Shown here in pieces: positions 51,726 to 61,057 of a stretch of DNA of 64,000 bases; position 1 is the first letter of the stretch, and every line of letters starts with the position of its first letter. The translations under genes and the position numbers were made by a program. This stretch comes from Mannheimia indoligenes (GTDB lineage: Bacteria > Pseudomonadota > Gammaproteobacteria > Enterobacterales > Pasteurellaceae). The stretch lies in assembly GCF_036880405.1 (NCBI RefSeq), contig NZ_JBAJJM010000007.1, positions 1-64,000 on the forward strand, read 5' to 3'. Below the pieces are notes generated by a model. It had not been told where the DNA came from, did not search any database, and was given only the letters and a program-made list of their open reading frames with translations.

Positions 51726-52033
51726 TATTTTTCCCCTTTTTGTTGTGCTGCTTGCTGTGCGATAAAAGCTTTATGCAAATTTTCCGGCGGCGGTGGCATT
51801 TGTAAATAGTAACCCTGCTCTACTAATTTTTGCAAAACTTCTTCGTTTTTAGCTCGAACCAGCTGTTTATCGCCTGCTAAATTGAACATCATCACAAATT
51901 CAGGTTTGCCAAATATTTGACGTAAAGTCTCCGGAACTTGTTCAAATTGATCTCGCTTTGCTACATATAAATACATTTCATCTTTTGCTTTGCTTTTATA
52001 AATCGCACAAAGTGCCATTGGTTTAGTATTCAT
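51725..52033 (-). CDS. ycgL: YcgL domain protein
   Basis: A 102-aa protein of the YcgL family (E. coli 108 aa, function unknown). The ATG at 52031-52033 overlaps the end of dnaB by 11 nt; an internal Met at 52018 is possible. Conserved parts: CAIYKSKAKDEMYLYV, LRQIFGKPEFVMMFNL and QGYYLQMPPPPENL. It links dnaB to nrdR by overlapping ends, so it is co-translated with replication and deoxynucleotide control genes. Confidence 0.88.
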   Translation of the reverse strand: MNTKPMALCAIYKSKAKDEMYLYVAKRDQFEQVPETLRQIFGKPEFVMMFNLAGDKQLVRAKNEEVLQKLVEQGYYLQMPPPPENLHKAFIAQQAAQQKGEK

Positions 52034-53486
52034 CGTCATAATGTCCACCACTATAGTTATCAAATCGGGAATATTGTCCTTGAAAGGTTAATCTCACTCG
52101 TCCAATTGGACCGTTACGTTGTTTACCGATGATGATCTCGGCAATGCCTTTCAGATCAGAATTGTCATTGTAAACTTCATCACGGTAAATAAACATAATT
52201 AAGTCCGCATCTTGCTCAATAGAGCCGGATTCACGCAAATCCGAGTTTACCGGACGTTTATCTGCACGTTGCTCTAAGCTACGATTAAGCTGTGAAAGAG
52301 CCACCACAGGGACTTCTAATTCTTTTGCCAATGCTTTTAGGGAACGGGAAATTTCCGCAATTTCAAGCGTTCGGTTATCGGCAAAACCCGGAGCACGCAT
52401 TAATTGTAAATAATCGACCATAATCAAGCTCAAACCACCGTTTTCACGGTAAACACGTCTCGCTCGGGAACGAAGCTCTGTTGGCGTTAAGCCTGAACTA
52501 TCATCAATATAAATATTATTACGTTCTTGCAAAATTGCCATTGTAGTGGAAATTTTAGCCGTATCTTCATCGTCTGAGATTTGCCCTGTTCGAATCTTGG
52601 TTTGATCCACTCGAGAAAGTGAAGCCAACATACGCATCATAATTTGATCGGCTGGCATCTCAAGACTGAAAATCAGTACAGGTTTTGCCGGCTTTTTCTT
52701 CGGATTGCCGTTTTCATCTAAATCGTCTTTATCTTCAATATCAATGAGCGAGGCATTTTCGCATAAATTCATCGCAAAAGTCGTTTTTCCCATTGAAGGA
52801 CGAGCAGCAACAATAATTAAATCCGAAGGCTGTAATCCAGCCGTTTTTTTATTGAGATCGGTAAAGCCTGTGGAAACGCCCGTTACCCCACCGTTATGAC
52901 GATTTTTAGACAAGGTATCCATTCTCGCCAACGTTTTTAACAAAATATCATCAATGCGTTGCGGACCTTCATTAGCATTATTTCTCTTTTCGGCAATTTC
53001 AAATACGATACGTTCAGCTTCGTCTAAAACCTCTTTAGAATTTCGCCCTTTGGTTTTATAACCCATTTCCGCAATTTGATTGCCTGCACTGATAACACTT
53101 CTTAAATCGGAACGATCTCGAACAATATCCGCATAAGCAAGAATATTTGCTGCACTTGGGGTATTTTTAGAGAGTTCTGCAAGGTAGGCAAAACCGCCGA
53201 CATCTTGTAATACGCCTTTATCTTTTAACAATTGGTCAAGGGTAATAATATCAACAGGCTTGTTAGCACGTACCAGATCTGCCATTTGCTCAAAAATAAT
53301 GCGGTGAGCATAATTATAAAAATCGTGCGGTTGCACACGCTCAGCCACATTATCCCAATGATCGTTACTTAGCATAATGCCTCCAAGCACTGCCTGCTCT
53401 GCCTCAATAGAATGCGGAGAAATGCTAATCTGCTCAACTTGCTTATCTTTTACTTTTTCACGAGGTGTGCCGTTATATTCTGCCAT
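52023..53486 (-). CDS. dnaB: Replicative DNA helicase DnaB
   Basis: A 487-aa hexameric helicase (E. coli 471 aa). The N-terminal primase-interacting domain (about 20-120, PHSIEAEQAVLGGIML), a linker helix, and the RecA-like core with Walker A ARPSMGKTTFAMN, Walker B LIMVDYLQLM and arginine-finger region SDLRESGSIEQDADLIMFIYR. The ATG at 53486 has AAGAG 6 nt upstream; one at 53492 lacks spacing. A poly-charged insert EDKDDLDENGNPKKKPAK near residue 258 is longer than in E. coli. First gene of a seven-gene overlapped unit. Confidence 0.97.
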   Translation of the reverse strand: MAEYNGTPREKVKDKQVEQISISPHSIEAEQAVLGGIMLSNDHWDNVAERVQPHDFYNYAHRIIFEQMADLVRANKPVDIITLDQLLKDKGVLQDVGGFAYLAELSKNTPSAANILAYADIVRDRSDLRSVISAGNQIAEMGYKTKGRNSKEVLDEAERIVFEIAEKRNNANEGPQRIDDILLKTLARMDTLSKNRHNGGVTGVSTGFTDLNKKTAGLQPSDLIIVAARPSMGKTTFAMNLCENASLIDIEDKDDLDENGNPKKKPAKPVLIFSLEMPADQIMMRMLASLSRVDQTKIRTGQISDDEDTAKISTTMAILQERNNIYIDDSSGLTPTELRSRARRVYRENGGLSLIMVDYLQLMRAPGFADNRTLEIAEISRSLKALAKELEVPVVALSQLNRSLEQRADKRPVNSDLRESGSIEQDADLIMFIYRDEVYNDNSDLKGIAEIIIGKQRNGPIGRVRLTFQGQYSRFDNYSGGHYDDEY

Positions 53487-53581
53487 TTTCATCTCTTATT
53501 AAATAAAGTTTGATTGGTATAGTTTATCGGAATTTACATTAAATTGAAATTTGCATTTTTTTATACCTTATTCAAACAATA

Positions 53582-53638
53582 GCAAGCGGTCAAATTTCTT
53601 TAAATTTTTGCAAAATGCTTACAAAACCCGACCGCTTG
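53582..53638. repeat. Inverted USS pair between divergent genes
   Basis: CAAGCGGTC (53583-53591) and GACCGCTTG (53630-53638) face each other, with a 16-nt spacer and TTTGCAAA tail in the centre. Since it lies between the divergent starts of dnaB and the DUF47 gene, it cannot be an ordinary terminator of either gene. Confidence 0.75.
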
Positions 53639-53743
53639 TTTAAAAAACACTCATTACACCGTGATCTTTGCTGATACATCAAGTAAAATACGCAGGATTT
53701 CAAATAGGAAATCATTTTAAATTTATCACTATGGAGATATTCT

Positions 53744-54424
53744 ATGGCATTGAATAACATTTTAGGTTTATTCGCCCAGTCCCCACTTAAACCGTTACAA
53801 AAACACTCGAATAAAGTGGTAGAATGTAGCGAATTACTAGAATCTTTTTTTGAGGCTACTTTTGAACATAATTGGGAAAAAGCCTCTTTAGTTCGTGGTC
53901 AAATTGTTGATTTAGAACGCCGTGCAGACTCACTAAAACGTGAAATCCGCCTAAAACTTCCTCGTGGCTTATTTATGCCGTTAGAAAGAACGGATTTGTT
54001 AGAGCTAGTAACACAATTAGACAAACTTGCAAATTATTCAAGAGATATTTCAGGTCGCATTATCGGACGTCAGCTAGTTATTCCTGCGGAAATGCAACCA
54101 TTATTCAAAAAATTCCTTTCTCGTAGTATTGATGCCAGCCGTCAAGTACGCAAAGTATTAGATGAAATGGATGAACTATTAGAAACCGGCTTTAGAGGTA
54201 GAGAGCTGGACTTCGTTAATAAGATGATTCTTGAACTCGACCAGATCGAAGACGACACTGATCAATACCAAATTACATTACGCCATACTCTGTTATCATT
54301 GGAAAAAACACTTAATCCGATTGATGTGATGTTCTTATACAAATGTATCGAACGTATCAGTATTTTAGCCGATCAAGCACAGCGAATCGGTTCTCGCATT
54401 GAATTGATGTTAGCTAAATCATAG
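53744..54424 (+). CDS. DUF47/PhoU-like Pit accessory protein (TIGR00153)
   Basis: A 226-aa alpha-helical PhoU-like protein with charged helices (for example VRGQIVDLERRADSLKREIRLKLPRGLFMPLERTDL), typical of Pit accessory proteins that modulate phosphate transport. GGAG lies before the ATG. It stops 8 nt before the Pit permease gene, the conserved pair in this family. Confidence 0.9.
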   Translation: MALNNILGLFAQSPLKPLQKHSNKVVECSELLESFFEATFEHNWEKASLVRGQIVDLERRADSLKREIRLKLPRGLFMPLERTDLLELVTQLDKLANYSRDISGRIIGRQLVIPAEMQPLFKKFLSRSIDASRQVRKVLDEMDELLETGFRGRELDFVNKMILELDQIEDDTDQYQITLRHTLLSLEKTLNPIDVMFLYKCIERISILADQAQRIGSRIELMLAKS

Positions 54425-54432
54425 GAAGTACA

Positions 54433-55698
54433 ATGGAACTGATTAACAACTACGGTTTTATTATTGTTGTCATTACAGCCGTTTTTGGTTTTATTATGGC
54501 ATTTGGTATCGGTGCAAATGACGTTGCAAATGCAATGGGAACTGCTGTTGGCTCTCGCACCATTACCGCAAAACAAGCAATCTATATTGCGTTAGTTTTC
54601 GAGTTTTTTGGAGCTTACCTTGCCGGTGGTGAAGTAGCTGAAACAATTAAAAGCGGTATTATTTCAACTGATGCTTTCATTGGTCGCCCGGATATTCTCA
54701 TTCTAGGTATGATGTCAGCCCTTTTTGCTGCAGGTATCTGGTTAGTTGTAGCCTCACAAAAAGGTTGGCCTGTTTCTACTACCCACTCAATTATCGGTGC
54801 TATTGTGGGTTTTGCTATCGTATCTGTAGGTATGGAAGCAGTACAATGGGGACAATTTGGCGGTATTGTGGGTAGCTGGTTTATTACGCCATTTATTGCT
54901 GGTGTTGTTGCCTACCTTATCTTTGTGTCTACACAAAGAATGATTTTTGATACTGAAAACCCAATGGCAAATGCTGAGAAATATGCTCCTTATTATACAG
55001 CTCTAACAGTATTTATTATTTGTATCGTTACGCTAGAAAAAGGCTTAAAACACGTTGGTTTGGATCTTAGTGGTTTACAGACGGCTCTTCTTTCCGCTGC
55101 AATTTCTGTAGTTTGTGCCATTATTTGTGTGTTTTATCTTCGTAGTAATGCTTTCAAAGCAAGCTTAAAAGAAAACTCTACGTTTAGCGGTGTAGAAAAA
55201 GTATTCAGTATTTTAATGCTGATTACAGCTTGTGCAATGGCTTTCGCACACGGTTCAAATGACGTTGCTAATGCTATCGGTCCTTTAGCTGCGGTGGTTT
55301 CTATTGTTGATCACGGCGGTGTGATTGAAGGAAAAACAGTTATGGCTCCTTGGGTTTTACCATTAGGTGCGGTAGGTATTGCAGTTGGTCTTGCGGTAAT
55401 GGGTCATAAAGTAATGGGTACTATCGGCACAGGTATTACTGATTTAACACCAAGTCGTGGTTTTGCAGCTCAGTTTGCTTGTTCAGCTACAGTAGTAATA
55501 GCATCCGGTACAGGGCTTCCAATTTCTACAACGCAAACACTTGTAGGTGCAGTTATTGGTGTAGCTTTTGCACGAGGTATTGCGGCATTAAACCTGAGCG
55601 TAATTCGTAATATCATCGCATCTTGGGTAATTACTTTACCGGCAGGGGCATTGCTATCCATTGTGATTTACTATATCTTAAGTGCAATTTTTCATTAA
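54433..55698 (+). CDS. PiT-family inorganic phosphate transporter
   Basis: A 421-aa permease with about eleven membrane helices and an internal duplication: GANDVANAMGTAVGSRTI near residue 27 and HGSNDVANAIGPLAAV near residue 276, each the start of a PD001131-type signature. It moves metal phosphate with H+ or Na+. It is shorter than E. coli PitA (499 aa) and resembles the HI1604-type permease. Co-transcribed with the PhoU-like partner. A hairpin terminator follows. Confidence 0.93.
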   Translation: MELINNYGFIIVVITAVFGFIMAFGIGANDVANAMGTAVGSRTITAKQAIYIALVFEFFGAYLAGGEVAETIKSGIISTDAFIGRPDILILGMMSALFAAGIWLVVASQKGWPVSTTHSIIGAIVGFAIVSVGMEAVQWGQFGGIVGSWFITPFIAGVVAYLIFVSTQRMIFDTENPMANAEKYAPYYTALTVFIICIVTLEKGLKHVGLDLSGLQTALLSAAISVVCAIICVFYLRSNAFKASLKENSTFSGVEKVFSILMLITACAMAFAHGSNDVANAIGPLAAVVSIVDHGGVIEGKTVMAPWVLPLGAVGIAVGLAVMGHKVMGTIGTGITDLTPSRGFAAQFACSATVVIASGTGLPISTTQTLVGAVIGVAFARGIAALNLSVIRNIIASWVITLPAGALLSIVIYYILSAIFH

Positions 55699-55713
55699 TC
55701 CACTTACTCTTTT

Positions 55714-55737
55714 AAGGGGTAACTCTGCTTACCCCTT
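55714..55737 (+). terminator. Terminator of the phosphate-transport pair
   Basis: AAGGGGTAA (55714-55722), CTCTGC loop, perfect partner to 55737, then TTCTATTTT. Confidence 0.85.
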
Positions 55738-55763
55738 TTCTATTTTAAATTGCAAGGAGCATT

Positions 55764-56372
55764 ATGAAAAAAACCGTTTATTTACTTTCGGGACTACTGT
55801 TCTGCACGGCATTCCCTACACTTGCTCAAACGCAATATATTAGTGAAAATCTTAATACCTATATGCGTAAAGGTGCAGGGGATAATTTTAGAATTGCCGG
55901 TGCAATCCAAGCAGGAGAAAAGGTAACGGTATTAGACAAAAAAGATCGTTATAGCTTAATTAGAGACACCCGAAACCGTGAAGGCTGGGTATTAAATTCT
56001 GATTTAAGTAATACCGCAAGCCCAAAAGAGCTTATTCCCCAGTTAAATCAACAGGTTCAAGACTTAACCAATCGTTTGAGCAAAATTGATACTGAATGGC
56101 AACAACGTACGGCGGAAATGCAGCGTAGAACGCAAGATGCCGTTCAAAAAAGTAGTGATTTAGTAGAAGAAAACGCTCAGTTAAAACGTGAATTGGAAAT
56201 CTTAAAAAACAAAAACCGTGATTTAGAAACAATGCATGATTCTGAAAAGCGTGAAATTGTAATTCAATGGTTTATCTACGGTGGTGCTGTTTTAGGGGCT
56301 GGTTTACTACTCGGCTTACTTGTACCATTCTTAATTCCTCGCCGTAAACGTAATAGTGGTGGTTGGGCTTAA
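55764..56372 (+). CDS. YgiM-like SH3-domain membrane protein (TIGR04211)
   Basis: A 202-aa protein: signal peptide (MKKTVYLLSGLLFCTAFPTLA), bacterial SH3 domain (about 24-82, LNTYMRKGAGDNFRIAG and REGWVLNSDL), coiled coil (about 88-152) and a C-terminal membrane helix (about 165-190) followed by a basic tail. E. coli YgiM (206 aa) has the same plan. The SH3 domain faces the periplasm and probably binds cell-wall peptides. AAGGAG precedes the ATG. Confidence 0.9.
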   Translation: MKKTVYLLSGLLFCTAFPTLAQTQYISENLNTYMRKGAGDNFRIAGAIQAGEKVTVLDKKDRYSLIRDTRNREGWVLNSDLSNTASPKELIPQLNQQVQDLTNRLSKIDTEWQQRTAEMQRRTQDAVQKSSDLVEENAQLKRELEILKNKNRDLETMHDSEKREIVIQWFIYGGAVLGAGLLLGLLVPFLIPRRKRNSGGWA

Positions 56373-56381
56373 TAAAAAGAT

Positions 56382-56414
56382 AAAAAGGATTTAGCTTAAA
56401 ACTAAATCCTTTTT
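56382..56414. terminator. Bidirectional terminator
   Basis: AAAAAGGATTTAG (56382-56394) pairs over 13 bp with 56402-56414 around a 7-nt loop, between the YgiM-like gene (+) and aroA (-). Confidence 0.9.
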
Positions 56415-56420
56415 TCATTT

Positions 56421-57719
56421 CTATCTTACTGATAATTTCTCTAACTCAGTAAAATAGGTCGGGAAGGTTTTTGCCGTACAGTTTGGATCTAAAATCGTTA
56501 CTGGTGTATTAGACAATGCAATCAATGAAAAACACATAGCCATTCGGTGATCGTTATAAGTTTCAATTTCTGCGTGTTGGAATTTATCCAATTCAAGAGG
56601 TTGAATACGGATAAAATCTTCACCTTCTTCAACAATTGCCCCGATTTTGCGTAATTCCGTAGCCATTGCAGTTAAACGGTCAGTCTCTTTTACCCGCCAA
56701 TTGTAGATATTACGAATAACCGTTTCTCCTTCGGCAAATAAGGCAGTGGTAGCAATCGTCATTGCCGCATCAGGAATATGGTTCATATCCATATCCACAC
56801 CTCTTAACGGGGCTTGCTCTGCTTGGATAAAATCCTCACCCCAAGTGATTTTTGCCCCCATTGCCTCTAATACATCAGCAAACAAGCGGTCGCCTTGTAT
56901 TGATTTTTTACCAATACCCGTAACCTTAACATTACCTTTAATCGCCCCGGCGGCTAAGAAATAAGAAGCAGAGGACGCATCGCCTTCCACCAGATAATTG
57001 CCTTGTGGTGCGATATAGGTTTGATTGCCTTTTACTGAAAATATGTGATAATCACGGTTTTCAACGGTTATCCCAAAATCCTTCATCATTGATAGCGTAA
57101 TATCAATATAAGGTTTTGATACCAGATCACCAATAATTTCAATTTCCATATCATTTTCAGCTAAAGGTGCAGACATCAATAATGCGGTTAAGAATTGGCT
57201 GGAAATTGAGCCATCAATTTGTACTTTTCCACCATTTAAACCACTATTTGTGATGGCTAATGGCGGATAGCCTTCATTTTCTAAATATTCTACTTCTGCC
57301 CCAACTTGGCGTAACGCATCAACTAAATGCTTGATTGGGCGTTCTTTCATTCGAGGCTCACCTGTCAAAATAATTTGAGCCCTATTCTCCCCTTTTAAGC
57401 ACAACGCGGCAGCTAATGGTCGCATCGCCGTACCGGCATTCCCTAAAAAGAGCGATAAGCCATTTTGAGCTTGAAAAGCCCCACCAATACCTTGTACTTC
57501 ACAAACAGTCTTATCTTCTGAAAGCTCATAATTTACACCTAAGGCTTTTAACGCATTAAGCATATGGCGAATATCATCGCTATCTAATAAGTTCGTAACT
57601 CGAGTTGTACCTTTAGCTAATGCTGCCAGTAATAATGCACGGTTAGACAGGCTTTTTGAACCGGGTAAGTTGATTTCACCTTCTACTCGGGAAATTGGAT
57701 TTAATGTTAATTTTTCCAT
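56421..57719 (-). CDS. aroA: 3-phosphoshikimate 1-carboxyvinyltransferase (EPSP synthase)
   Basis: A 432-aa enzyme making EPSP from shikimate-3-phosphate and PEP. N-terminal GSKSLSNRALLLAALA, the PEP-binding LFLGNAGTAMRPLAAAL (class I pattern), and late catalytic EGDASSASYFLAAGA and YNDHRMAM. It lies 44 nt after hisC on the same strand; the USS-like ACCGCTTGTT lies in the gap. In many relatives serC precedes aroA; here a hisC-type aminotransferase takes that place. Confidence 0.97.
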   Translation of the reverse strand: MEKLTLNPISRVEGEINLPGSKSLSNRALLLAALAKGTTRVTNLLDSDDIRHMLNALKALGVNYELSEDKTVCEVQGIGGAFQAQNGLSLFLGNAGTAMRPLAAALCLKGENRAQIILTGEPRMKERPIKHLVDALRQVGAEVEYLENEGYPPLAITNSGLNGGKVQIDGSISSQFLTALLMSAPLAENDMEIEIIGDLVSKPYIDITLSMMKDFGITVENRDYHIFSVKGNQTYIAPQGNYLVEGDASSASYFLAAGAIKGNVKVTGIGKKSIQGDRLFADVLEAMGAKITWGEDFIQAEQAPLRGVDMDMNHIPDAAMTIATTALFAEGETVIRNIYNWRVKETDRLTAMATELRKIGAIVEEGEDFIRIQPLELDKFQHAEIETYNDHRMAMCFSLIALSNTPVTILDPNCTAKTFPTYFTELEKLSVR

Positions 57720-57763
57720 TTGTTTTTATAATTTGTAAAATTTTGATAAAAAGAAACCGCTTG

Positions 57764-58858
57764 TTAAGCCAACACTTTCAACAAAGCAGTAAAAAATCTG
57801 TCATTTTCTGCCGGCAACCCGATACTCACACGCAAATGATTTGGCATTCCATAGCCTGCAATCGGGCGAACAATCACGCCTTCACGCAATAATGCCTCAT
57901 AAATTGGGGCTGCTGGGCGTTTAAAATCGATAGTGATGAAATTGCCCTTAGACGGAATATAGTCTAATCCGTTTGCTTGGCAAAATGCCTCAAAACGAGC
58001 CATTTCCAAGCGGTTATTTTTTGCTACTTTTTGTACAAAAGCATCATCATTCATCACTGCAATCGCAGAAGCTAGTGCAAGGCTGTTGCAGTTAAACGGT
58101 TGGCGAACACGATTTAATAAATCCGCAATTTCAGGATTGGACACCGCATAACCAATACGAAGTCCAGCTAAGCCGTAGGCTTTAGAAAGTGAGCGAGAAA
58201 CAATTAAATTCGGATATTTTGCTGATAAGCCGAAAGAATCAATTCTTTCTTCTACAGCCGTAAATTCAGTATAAGCCTCATCTAGCACCACAATAACATT
58301 GCTTGGCACTTTTGCTAAGAAAGTCTCAATTTCAGCTTGCGTTAAGAAGTTACCTGTTGGATTATTTGGATTGGCAATAAAAATTAGCTTGGTTTTTTCG
58401 TTGATCGCCGCTAAAAATCCCTCTAAATCGTGCCCCCAATTTTTAGCAGGAATTTCACGAGCAACGGCATTGATAGCTTTTGTAACCAGTGGGTAAACAA
58501 TAAACGCGTATTGTGAATAGATAATTTCATCTTTATCGCTGGCAAAGGTATGAGCAAATAGTTCTAATAAATCATTTGAACCATTACCTAAAGTAATTTG
58601 ATTTGGCTGTAGGTTGAATTTTTTTGCGATAGTCGATTTAAGCTCAAACCCGTTTGAATCAGGGTAACGCGTTAAATCATCAAGTTGGTTGATAATCGCC
58701 TGTTTAGCACTTTCAGGGAAACCAAACGGATTTTCATTTGAAGCCAGTTTGATGATATTTTGAATGCCCAATTCACGTTCTAATTCCTCAATAGGCTTTC
58801 CTGCTTGATAAGGCGAAAGCGATTTCACCCCTTCATTGGCGATGTTGAAAAATTGCAT
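57764..58858 (-). CDS. hisC: Histidinol-phosphate aminotransferase
   Basis: A 364-aa fold-type I PLP enzyme. The PLP lysine is in SRSLSKAYGLAGLRIGY (near residue 225), the aspartate that holds the ring nitrogen is in VVLDEAYTEF, and NPNNPTGN is the third conserved block. It acts in histidine synthesis, but the HisC2 group also accepts aromatic keto acids. Its position directly before aroA, with no other his gene in view, raises the possibility of a role in aromatic amino acid synthesis. Confidence 0.9.
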   Translation of the reverse strand: MQFFNIANEGVKSLSPYQAGKPIEELERELGIQNIIKLASNENPFGFPESAKQAIINQLDDLTRYPDSNGFELKSTIAKKFNLQPNQITLGNGSNDLLELFAHTFASDKDEIIYSQYAFIVYPLVTKAINAVAREIPAKNWGHDLEGFLAAINEKTKLIFIANPNNPTGNFLTQAEIETFLAKVPSNVIVVLDEAYTEFTAVEERIDSFGLSAKYPNLIVSRSLSKAYGLAGLRIGYAVSNPEIADLLNRVRQPFNCNSLALASAIAVMNDDAFVQKVAKNNRLEMARFEAFCQANGLDYIPSKGNFITIDFKRPAAPIYEALLREGVIVRPIAGYGMPNHLRVSIGLPAENDRFFTALLKVLA

Positions 58859-59014
58859 AATAACCTCTGTTTTTCTTATTAAAATATCACGTGATTTTAG
58901 TAGAGAAAGGATTATTTTACCAGTAAAAGTTTTGTTACAACTGGAAAGAAATAAGTACAGATTAATGCTTTACCTTATTGGTAAAAAATTAATGAAAAAC
59001 GACCGCTTGTAAAC

Positions 59015-59047
59015 AAAAAACCGAGAACAAGTTGCTCTCGGTTTTTT
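59015..59047 (-). terminator. Terminator of ftsH
   Basis: AAAAAACCGAGA (59015-59026) pairs over 12 bp with 59036-59047 around a 9-nt loop; a USS core on the minus strand (about 59002-59010) adjoins. Confidence 0.9.
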
Positions 59048-59058
59048 TAACTTATCTA

Positions 59059-61011
59059 TTAGTGTTCCGCTTTAGTATCAGCAAGGGAATCACCAATATT
59101 GTTATCCTTAGTTGGCTTATCATCTATGATAGAAGTAGTATCTGCTGCTTGCTCACCACTTGGTGGCGTTGCATTGTCATCTTTGGTTGGTGTATCACTC
59201 CAACCTGATGGTTCTCCAACCGGGCGACGAGCCATTAAGTCATCAATTTGTTTACTATCTAAGGTTTCGTATTTCAATAAGGCATCTTTCATTGCGTGTA
59301 AGATATCCATATTTTCTTCTAACGTTTGCTTCGCACGCTGATAGTTTCTATCAATGATCTTACGCATTTCGGTATCAATAAGCTTTTGCGACTCTTCCGA
59401 TACCCCTTTAATCGCCCCCATTCCGTCTTCATTTTGATAGAAGATCGGACCAAGCTCCTTCGAGAAACCCCATTGCGTTACCATTGCTCGTGCAATTTGA
59501 GTTGCACGATGGATATCAGAAGATGCCCCAGTGGTGATTTTATCTTCCCCGAAAATCAAACCTTCAGCGATACGACCTGCAAATAAAGTTGAAAGCTGAC
59601 TTTCTAATTTGGTGAAGGTCTCACTTACACGGTCGCCTTCCGGCAAGAACTGTGCAAAACCGAGTGCTTGACCGCGAGGTACAATCGTTACTTTATTTAA
59701 TGGATCGTGTTCCGGCATTAAATAACCGACAATAACGTGTCCCGCTTCGTGGTAAGCTGTGTTGATAATCTCTTTTTCCGTCATCGTATTTGAACGACGT
59801 TCCGGACCCATATTAATTTTATCGCGAGCTTCTTCAAAATCTTCCATCGTTACTACACGCTTATTTTTACGTGCTGCGAACAAGGCTGCTTCATTCACTA
59901 AGTTTGCTAATTGAGCACCTGAATAACCCGGTGTACCACGAGCAATTTGCATTGGATCAACACCTTCTGCAAGCGGTACTTTTTTCAAGTGAACTCTCAA
60001 GATCTGCTCACGACCTTTTACATTCGGCAAATCAACCGTTACTTGGCGGTCAAAACGTCCCGGACGGGTTAAAGCATCATCAAGCACATCAGCACGGTTA
60101 GTTGCGGCGATAATAATCACACCTTCCGAACCTTCAAAACCGTCCATTTCTACTAGCATTTGGTTAAGCGTTTGCTCTCGCTCATCGTGTCCGCCACTAA
60201 AGCCTGCTCCACCACGTTTGCGACCTACTGCGTCAATCTCATCAATGAAAATGATACAAGGGGCATTTTTCTTCGCCTGGTCAAATAAATCACGCACACG
60301 CGAAGCACCTACACCAACGAACATTTCAACGAAATCCGAACCAGCCATCGTAAAGAACGGCACGCGAGCTTCACCGGCAATTGCTTTTGCCAATAAGGTT
60401 TTACCAGTTCCCGGAGGTCCAACCATTAAGATCCCTTTTGGGATACGTCCGCCTAGTTTTTGGAATTTGCTTGGATCACGCAAGAATTCAACGACTTCAC
60501 CTACTTCTTCTTTCGCTTCATCGCAACCGGCAACATCAGAGAAACGGGTTTTGACTTCATCTGCTGTCAGCATTTTCGCTTTGCTTTTACCAAAGCCCAT
60601 TGCACCTCGACCACCCCCGCCTTGCATTTGTCGCATATAGAAGATGTAGAAGCCGATCAATAGCAACATTGGGAACCACGAAATCAAGATTTGCGATAAC
60701 AAACCACGACGCTCTGCCGGTTGCCCTGTAATCACCGCATTGGTTTTAGCCAAGTCCGCCATCAGATATTCATCATACATTGGCATTACGGTTTGGTAAG
60801 TTGCACCATCGTTCTTGGTAACCACAATAGTGTCGTCATTCTGTTTGAAATCGACCCCTTTTAAGCGATTTTCTTTAATATCACTCAAAAAAGTCGAATA
60901 TGGCACAGTGTTTGAAGCTCCACCAAAATTAGAATTGAAGCCTTCGTAGGCAGTCATCATTACAATGGCAACCACCACCCAAAGCAAAATATTTTTAACC
61001 ATATCGTTCAA
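59059..61011 (-). CDS. ftsH: ATP-dependent zinc metalloprotease FtsH
   Basis: A 650-aa membrane AAA+ protease (E. coli 644 aa). Two N-terminal membrane helices (about 5-22 and 108-126), Walker A GPPGTGKTLLA, Walker B FIDEIDAVGRKRG, SRH with TNRADVLDDALTRPGRFDR, and the zinc site HEAGH near residue 420. It degrades LpxC (with LapB), sigma-32 and unassembled membrane proteins. The acidic C-terminal tail (about 605-650) is low complexity. It follows rlmE by about 110 nt, as in E. coli. Confidence 0.97.
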   Translation of the reverse strand: MNDMVKNILLWVVVAIVMMTAYEGFNSNFGGASNTVPYSTFLSDIKENRLKGVDFKQNDDTIVVTKNDGATYQTVMPMYDEYLMADLAKTNAVITGQPAERRGLLSQILISWFPMLLLIGFYIFYMRQMQGGGGRGAMGFGKSKAKMLTADEVKTRFSDVAGCDEAKEEVGEVVEFLRDPSKFQKLGGRIPKGILMVGPPGTGKTLLAKAIAGEARVPFFTMAGSDFVEMFVGVGASRVRDLFDQAKKNAPCIIFIDEIDAVGRKRGGAGFSGGHDEREQTLNQMLVEMDGFEGSEGVIIIAATNRADVLDDALTRPGRFDRQVTVDLPNVKGREQILRVHLKKVPLAEGVDPMQIARGTPGYSGAQLANLVNEAALFAARKNKRVVTMEDFEEARDKINMGPERRSNTMTEKEIINTAYHEAGHVIVGYLMPEHDPLNKVTIVPRGQALGFAQFLPEGDRVSETFTKLESQLSTLFAGRIAEGLIFGEDKITTGASSDIHRATQIARAMVTQWGFSKELGPIFYQNEDGMGAIKGVSEESQKLIDTEMRKIIDRNYQRAKQTLEENMDILHAMKDALLKYETLDSKQIDDLMARRPVGEPSGWSDTPTKDDNATPPSGEQAADTTSIIDDKPTKDNNIGDSLADTKAEH

Positions 61012-61057
61012 GGTTAATCCCCTATCTTCTTAATAAAAACTGTTTAAGGTTACTATA

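Noticed and set aside
60218..60640. A 140-aa plus-strand open frame within ftsH
   Set aside because: Complement of the conserved AAA+ core; low-complexity Ser/Thr/Pro composition typical of an antisense frame.
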